Below, in pieces: positions 59,702 to 64,000 of a DNA stretch of 64,000 nucleotides (positions are counted from its first letter, which is position 1; the number at the start of each line of letters is the position of its first letter). The notes under the pieces are model-generated. The model made no database searches. It worked only from the letters and a program-made list of their open reading frames with translations, and was not told the DNA's origin. Origin of the DNA: Pseudobutyrivibrio sp. (lineage in GTDB: Bacteria > Bacillota > Clostridia > Lachnospirales > Lachnospiraceae); the NCBI GenBank assembly GCA_017557435.1, contig JAFYYR010000026.1, forward strand, positions 62,001 through 126,000. The letters run 5' to 3'. A program made the translations under genes and the position numbers.

Positions 59702-59947
59702 TTAATTTAAATGAATATCAATTTTTTTCCCCATTGAATTAGCTACCTTAACCAGAAAATCCAAGGACGGATTGTATTTACCGCTCTCCATACGGGAGAT
59801 ATTGGACTTTTTGGTGCCGGCCATGTCAGCCAGGGTGGACTGAGTCATATTAAGCTGATGTCGGGTGTCACGAAGTTCCTTAGCGATGGAATTACGTGCC
59901 GCTAAAGCCTGGGGCGTGACAACTCCATCTGAATATCGATTCTTCAT
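59702..59947 (-). CDS. XRE-family helix-turn-helix regulator
   Basis: An 81-residue protein with one Cro/CI-type HTH: ELRDTRHQLNMTQSTLADMA, then TKKSNISRMESGKYNPSLDF, ending VKVANSMGKKIDIHLN. This size and layout match small autorepressors and antitoxin-type XRE proteins (HigA-like). AGG lies 6 nt ahead of the ATG. Its promoter contains a perfect 18-bp palindrome, most simply its own operator. A 94-residue basic protein is encoded 12 nt downstream. Confidence 0.88.
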   Translation of the reverse strand: MKNRYSDGVVTPQALAARNSIAKELRDTRHQLNMTQSTLADMAGTKKSNISRMESGKYNPSLDFLVKVANSMGKKIDIHLN

Positions 59948-59973
59948 GGCATACCTCAGTTTTATATTATTAA

Positions 59974-60012
59974 GTTATCATATATGATAACACATAGCAA
60001 TAGTCTTCACAA
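59974..60012 (-). promoter_or_regulatory. XRE promoter with perfect 18-bp palindrome
   Basis: GTTATCATATATGATAAC (59974-59991) is a perfect 18-bp palindrome. On the minus strand, -35 TTGTGA (60007-60012), 17-nt gap and -10 TATCAT (59984-59989) place the operator over the -10. Autoregulation by the XRE protein is inferred. Confidence 0.7.
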
Positions 60013-60046
60013 CAAAAACATCCTTTTTTTAATAGGTGGAATGTAC

Positions 60047-60052
60047 TATAAT
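60047..60052 (+). promoter_or_regulatory. -10 element ahead of the 68-aa gene
   Basis: TATAAT (60047-60052), 47 nt ahead of the start. The region 17 nt upstream is a T-run with no good -35. Confidence 0.4.
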
Positions 60053-60099
60053 CTTTACTGAGATATTTTTTAAATTTTTAAATGAAAAGAGGTTTTAAT

Positions 60100-60306
60100 A
60101 TGTACGATTTAACAGGAAAAACAATTGTAGAAATCAAAGAATATGTTAATTCCCTCAGCAACGAGGAGTTAGATAAGTTTATAGAGGAAGTTGATTTTGC
60201 TGAATATGATTTTGATCTTGAAGCATTAGATTTACTTACAAGTTCTAGACTTTATGATTACATTCAGTACTCACACGGCGGTAATGCTGAGATTACTTTC
60301 GACTAA
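60100..60306 (+). CDS. Small acidic protein of unknown function (68 aa)
   Basis: A 68-residue acidic protein (YDLTGKTIVEIKEYVNSLSN, ELDKFIEEVDFAEYDFDLEA). AAGAGG lies six bases before ATG 60100; the ATG at 60082 precedes that site and is unlikely. No domain is recognised. It lies 35 nt upstream of the GH5 gene and could be co-transcribed with it. Its composition suits a small protein-protein interaction module or inhibitor, but this is unproven. Confidence 0.6.
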   Translation: MYDLTGKTIVEIKEYVNSLSNEELDKFIEEVDFAEYDFDLEALDLLTSSRLYDYIQYSHGGNAEITFD

Positions 60307-60341
60307 AATTTTGACTTGAATCTTTTGATGTGGAGGTTGTT

Positions 60342-61640
60342 ATGGTTTCTAAGAAAAAGAAATTTGGTGCATTTATTTTTGCAGTGATTTTTTCTATAGC
60401 TGTAGTAGGTGGCGTTTTTGGCCTTTGTTATTATCAGGGGATAGTTTCGTATCCTTGGCAGGTTAAGAATGTCAGCTCCGCTGATAATACACTTGCTTTC
60501 TCTAAAGAAGAGGTTTCTGAGCCTGAGGAAGTAGTGGTGGAGGAGAAGCCAGAAGTTAAGCCAGAAGTTAAGCCAGAGGCCCAGACAGTTCAGGAGAAGC
60601 CAGAGGTTGAGCCTACTGTAGAGGAGACTGAGACCACTTCAGAAGAGGAACAGGAAGTTGATTTAGATTCTTTGGTTTCAGAGGATGGTATTGCTAAGAC
60701 TGGTGCGAAGATGGACTATTACGGTGCACTTTCTGTTACAGATGGCAAGCTTGTTGACTCTCATGGTAAGGAGGTACAGCTTACTGGTATCAGCACCCAC
60801 GGAATTAACTGGTTCCCTGAGTTTGCCACACCTGAGACTATTGCTAGCCTTAGAAACAATTTCGGTATCAATGTAATCCGTATCGCTATGTATACCAGCG
60901 ATTACAATGGATATTGTGTAGGTGGTAGCGACAATCAAAAAGATTTGATGGATAAGGTATGCAGTGCTGTTGATGCTGCCACAGAAAATGAAATGTATGT
61001 AATCATTGATTGGCATACATTAAATGACGAGAATCCTAACACATACAAGGCAGAGTCAATACAGTTCTTTGGTGAGATGGTTCGCAAATACAAGGACAAT
61101 GACAATGTAATATACGAAATCTGCAACGAGCCTAATGGCGATACTACATGGTCAGATATTAAATCATACGCCAAGGAAGTTATTCCAGTAATCCGAAATG
61201 TAGATTCTGATGCTGTTATTTTGGTGGGCACACCTGAGTGGTCTAGTGATTTAGAGTCAGTTCAGGATGATCCACTTAATTTCAAAAATATTATGTATAC
61301 ATATCATTTCTATGCAGCAAGTCACAAGGACGATGCTAGAAAGCAGCTTGAAAGCGCTCTTGAGGCAGGCCTTCCAGTGTTTATTTCTGAGTATGGACTT
61401 GTATCTGCAGATGGAAATGGAAGTGTCAATACCAAAGAAGCAGAGAAGTGGTATGACATTATCGACGAGTATAAATTATCATCATGCATCTGGAATCTCT
61501 CTAATAAGGACGAGGGCTCAGCTCTCATAAGTGCAGATTGCCAGAGCACATTAGATTGGAAATATGAGGATCTCTCAGAGGAGGGCAAATATTTCTTCGA
61601 CAAACTTTCAAAGGGGAATATAAAAGAAAATGACAACTAA
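60342..61640 (+). CDS. Membrane-anchored GH5 endoglucanase
   Basis: A 432-residue glycoside hydrolase family 5 enzyme. An uncleaved-looking signal anchor (about residues 8-30) is followed by a Pro/Glu/Val-rich spacer (55-107, with PEVKPEVKPE repeats), then the catalytic barrel from about 125. Catalytic residues are the acid/base Glu263 in EICNEPNG and the nucleophile Glu350 in FISEYGLV. HGINWFPEFATPETIASLRN and YVIIDWHTLNDENPN resemble the GH5_2 cellulase subgroup. No carbohydrate-binding module is present. ATG 60342 is five bases after GGAGG. Its last 11 nt overlap the aminopeptidase start. Confidence 0.92.
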   Translation: MVSKKKKFGAFIFAVIFSIAVVGGVFGLCYYQGIVSYPWQVKNVSSADNTLAFSKEEVSEPEEVVVEEKPEVKPEVKPEAQTVQEKPEVEPTVEETETTSEEEQEVDLDSLVSEDGIAKTGAKMDYYGALSVTDGKLVDSHGKEVQLTGISTHGINWFPEFATPETIASLRNNFGINVIRIAMYTSDYNGYCVGGSDNQKDLMDKVCSAVDAATENEMYVIIDWHTLNDENPNTYKAESIQFFGEMVRKYKDNDNVIYEICNEPNGDTTWSDIKSYAKEVIPVIRNVDSDAVILVGTPEWSSDLESVQDDPLNFKNIMYTYHFYAASHKDDARKQLESALEAGLPVFISEYGLVSADGNGSVNTKEAEKWYDIIDEYKLSSCIWNLSNKDEGSALISADCQSTLDWKYEDLSEEGKYFFDKLSKGNIKENDN

Positions 61641-63423
61641 CGAGAAAATTGCAAAGCTCAGAGAATTAATGAGTGGAAGAGGGATTGATATGTATCTTAT
61701 CCCTACAGATGACTTCCATTCTTCAGAATATGTAGGAGAGCATTTTAAGGCTAGAAGCTTTATTACAGGATTTACAGGCTCAGCCGGTACAGCAATTGTT
61801 ACTAAGACAGAGGCACACCTTTGGGTGGATGGCCGATATTTCGTTCAGGCTGCTAAGCAGATCGCTGACTCAGAGATTATCCTTGAGAGAATCGGTGAGC
61901 CAGGAGTTCCAGAGATTGAGGAATTTATTGAGAAGAATTTAGAAGAGGCAGGTTGCCTTGGATTTGACGGCAGATGTGTTTCTGCTAAAAACGCTGCTAA
62001 GTATTTTGATATTGCAACTGAAAAGCAGGGTACACTTTTTACAACAGAGGATTTGGTAAATATCATTTGGGAGGACAGACCAGAACTTCCAAAGGCTACT
62101 ACTTGGGTACTTGAGGATGAGTATTCAGGAGAGAGCATGCAGGCTAAGATATACCGTATCCGTGACAAGATGAAAAAGAAAAAGGCTGATGCACATCTTA
62201 TTTCAAGCCTTTATGATATTGCATATATTCTAAATATCAGAGGAAATGACATTGAGAATGTTCCTGTTTTTTTGTCATTCCTTCTTATTACAGATGATAG
62301 TGTAATTCTCTTTACAGACACAACTAACTGGCCTGAGGAGGTTATGAGCTATCTTAATGACAATAGCGTCAAGCTCTATCCTTACAATATGGTATATCAC
62401 TATATGCAGAGCGCTGATATGGCTGGCAGAAGAGTCCTTCTTGATGAGAGCGTTGTCAACTACAACATCGTGAAGGAGCTTAAGGGCTCAGCTAAAATCA
62501 TCGATGGTAAGAATCCATCGGAGCTTATGCGCGCTATTAAAAATGAGACAGAGATTAAAAACACTAAAATAGCTCATATTAAGGATGGTGTTGCCTGCAC
62601 AAAGGCAATTAAATACATCAAGGAGAATATTGGCAAGGTGCCAATGACAGAGATTACAGCTTCTGATTATTATGAAGCTAGAAGAAGAGAGCAGGAGAAT
62701 TTCCTTGACCTTTCATTTGGTACAATTTCTGCCTACGGTGGCAATGCAGCTATGATGCACTACAGCGCTAAGCCAGGCTCTGAGGCTACACTTAAGCCAG
62801 AGGGCTTCTTGCTTGTTGATTCAGGAGCACACTACCTTGAGGGTACTACTGATATCACTCGTACAATCGCACTTGGACCACTTACACAGCAGATGAAGGA
62901 GTACTACACTGTAGTTCTTCGTTGCCATTTGAGACTTCTTGCTGCTAATTTCCCTAAGGGAGTTACAGGTGCCAACTTAGACGTGCTTTCCCGTGGACCA
63001 GTTTGGGATATGGGACTTGATTATCGTTGTGGTACAGGTCACGGCGTAGGACATATTTTAAATGTTCACGAAGGACCTAACAATTTCCGTTGGAAGGTAG
63101 CTAAGGGACAGAACGCTGCAGAGCTTGTTCCTGGTATGATTACAACAGATGAGCCAGGTCTTTACATTGAGGATGGCTTTGGTATCAGAATTGAAAATGA
63201 GCTTCTTTGTGTGGCTGGAGAGACTACAGAGTATGGTGATTTCCGTCACTTTGAGGCTATTACATATTGCCCAATCGACCTTGATCCAGTTATCCCTGAG
63301 ATGATGACAGAGGCAGAGAAGAAGACTCTCAACGATTACCATGCTATGGTTCGTGACACTCTTAAGCCATATCTCAGCGATGAAGAATATGCATGGCTTG
63401 AAAAAGAAACTAGAAGTATATAA
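61630..63423 (+). CDS. Xaa-Pro aminopeptidase (M24B)
   Basis: A 597-residue M24B aminopeptidase that removes N-terminal residues preceding proline. Two N-terminal creatinase-like domains (FHSSEYVGEHFKARSFITGF, AHLWVDGRYFVQAAKQIA) precede the pita-bread catalytic domain. Metal ligands appear in VDSGAHYLEGTTDITRTIAL (Asp, Asp), GTGHGVGHILNVHEGP (His), TDEPGLYIEDGFGIRIENE (Glu, Glu). The start overlaps the GH5 gene by 11 nt and GGGGAA lies 11 nt ahead. The two products have no obvious shared task. Confidence 0.94.
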   Translation: MTTNEKIAKLRELMSGRGIDMYLIPTDDFHSSEYVGEHFKARSFITGFTGSAGTAIVTKTEAHLWVDGRYFVQAAKQIADSEIILERIGEPGVPEIEEFIEKNLEEAGCLGFDGRCVSAKNAAKYFDIATEKQGTLFTTEDLVNIIWEDRPELPKATTWVLEDEYSGESMQAKIYRIRDKMKKKKADAHLISSLYDIAYILNIRGNDIENVPVFLSFLLITDDSVILFTDTTNWPEEVMSYLNDNSVKLYPYNMVYHYMQSADMAGRRVLLDESVVNYNIVKELKGSAKIIDGKNPSELMRAIKNETEIKNTKIAHIKDGVACTKAIKYIKENIGKVPMTEITASDYYEARRREQENFLDLSFGTISAYGGNAAMMHYSAKPGSEATLKPEGFLLVDSGAHYLEGTTDITRTIALGPLTQQMKEYYTVVLRCHLRLLAANFPKGVTGANLDVLSRGPVWDMGLDYRCGTGHGVGHILNVHEGPNNFRWKVAKGQNAAELVPGMITTDEPGLYIEDGFGIRIENELLCVAGETTEYGDFRHFEAITYCPIDLDPVIPEMMTEAEKKTLNDYHAMVRDTLKPYLSDEEYAWLEKETRSI

Positions 63424-63436
63424 AAGCAAGCTCGTA

Positions 63437-63504
63437 ATGCACAAGCTCTTAGCTCTTGGAATGAAGCGTGTTAGCTGAATGAAAAGAGACTAAGGCTTGT
63501 GCAT
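63437..63504 (+). promoter_or_regulatory. Long hairpin between the aminopeptidase gene and polA
   Basis: ATGCACAAGC (63437-63446) pairs with GCTTGTGCAT (63495-63504); TTAG (63449-63452) with CTAA (63490-63493); CTCTT (63453-63457) with AAGAG (63484-63488). That gives 19 pairs with three small bulges and a loop of about 26 nt. No U-tract follows, so it is not an ordinary terminator. Confidence 0.6.
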
Positions 63505-63537
63505 GTAACTAGCGTGATATATAGAAGGATAAATGTT

Positions 63538-64000
63538 ATGAAGTTACTTTTAATGGATGGTCACAGCATCTTAAATAGAGCATATTATGGTTTACCAGAC
63601 TTAACAAATAGCGCCGGAGAACACACCGGCGCCATTTTTGGTTTTCTTAATATGATGCTTAAATTCATCGAGGATGAGCAGCCAGATAATTTTGCTGTTG
63701 CCTTTGATGTTCATGCTCCTACATTTAGACATAAGATGTACGACGCATACAAGGGAACTAGAAAGCCTATGGACCCTGAGCTTAGAGAGCAGGTGCCTCG
63801 CATTCAGGAAATCCTTAAGGCTATGGGCGTTCCTGTAATCACAATGGAAGGCTGGGAGGCTGATGATATCCTTGGCACACTTTCTCGCATAGGTGAGGAG
63901 AAGGGCATGGATGTGACAATTGTCTCTGGAGACAGGGATTTATTGCAGCTTGCCACAGACAAAATCAAGATTTCCATTCCAAAGACCAAAAAGACTGGTA
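63538..64000 (+). CDS. polA: DNA polymerase I, 5' part (truncated by window end)
   Basis: The visible 154 codons encode the 5'-3' exonuclease domain of DNA polymerase I: LLLMDGHSILNRAYYGLPDL, FDVHAPTFRHKMYDAYKGTR, GWEADDILGTLSR and VSGDRDLLQLAT, with the metal-binding Asp residues. The remainder lies beyond the window. GAAGGA lies nine bases before ATG 63538; the ATG at 63533 is out of frame. A long hairpin occupies the leader. Confidence 0.95.
   Translation, partial: MKLLLMDGHSILNRAYYGLPDLTNSAGEHTGAIFGFLNMMLKFIEDEQPDNFAVAFDVHAPTFRHKMYDAYKGTRKPMDPELREQVPRIQEILKAMGVPVITMEGWEADDILGTLSRIGEEKGMDVTIVSGDRDLLQLATDKIKISIPKTKKTG

Noticed and set aside
59460-59705. Plus-strand frames opposite the 94-aa gene
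   Set aside because: No ribosome site; the minus-strand frame has a good one and forms an operon with the XRE gene.
1-64000. CRISPR arrays, tRNA or rRNA genes, insertion sequences, prophage genes
   Set aside because: No regularly spaced repeats, cloverleaf-like sequences, rRNA segments, transposase with terminal repeats, or phage structural genes were seen. The PDDEXK_2 protein is named a transposase-family nuclease but has no recognised element ends.

Overview
The window looks like chromosome of an anaerobic, low-to-mid GC Gram-positive of the Lachnospiraceae, most likely near Butyrivibrio/Pseudobutyrivibrio. This is inferred from gene content and style: purine-rich GGAGG ribosome sites, many lipoprotein-type binding proteins, plant-sugar ABC transporters, an Fe-S L-serine dehydratase, FliB and a membrane-anchored GH5 glucanase. 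I saw no rRNA, tRNA, CRISPR array, insertion sequence or prophage. Gene density is high and intergenic spaces are short.

Layout. 1-9.9 kb: a YesM/YesN-type two-component pair (kinase cut by the window edge), DegV, a KtrB/KtrA-type potassium uptake pair, and an FbpABC-type ABC transporter followed by an MgtC-family protein. 10.3-18.7 kb: a ROK regulator, a xylose/ribose-type sugar ABC transporter (ATPase, permease, binding protein), then a PfkB sugar kinase, a Cof-type HAD phosphatase and an AGE-family ketose/aldose isomerase. Together these suggest import and isomerisation of a hexose to a ketose that is then phosphorylated. 18.7-20.5 kb: a U32-like cysteine-rich protein, acylphosphatase and MsrA. 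20.6-24.2 kb: a cystathionine gamma-lyase/synthase with a cystine-type ABC transporter. 24.2-32.8 kb: an alpha-galactoside locus with an AraC regulator, two GH36 enzymes and a binding protein plus two permeases, but no ATPase.

32.9-38.3 kb: FliB, a flavoprotein, a small lipoprotein, and a minus-strand run of methylglyoxal synthase and three phosphatase-type genes. 38.4-43.6 kb: bioY behind a BirA-type operator, then a ZnuABC-type metal importer flanked by two unusual Cys-containing small proteins. 43.8-48.4 kb: a PD-(D/E)XK (Rpn/PDDEXK_2) protein, an SOS-type Y-family polymerase with its YolD partner, and a LacI-sensor/GGDEF fusion. 48.5-56.6 kb: a DUF3298-type lipoprotein, L-serine dehydratase beta and alpha, a PAP2 protein, a DUF2974-DUF308 fusion, and DUF3737 with a PatB/MalY C-S lyase behind a terminator-like leader. 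56.6-64 kb: PqqD with an OPT peptide transporter, several tiny genes including an XRE regulator and partner under a perfect 18-bp palindrome, GH5 glucanase, Xaa-Pro aminopeptidase, and the start of polA behind a long hairpin.

The candidates I find most worth following are: the metal importer with its two Cys-rich accessory proteins; the XRE/94-aa module; the PqqD-OPT pair; the leader hairpin before DUF3737-patB; the long hairpin before polA; and the leader that can pair with the start codon of the FbpA-like gene. All family names come from reading motifs; no database search was run.
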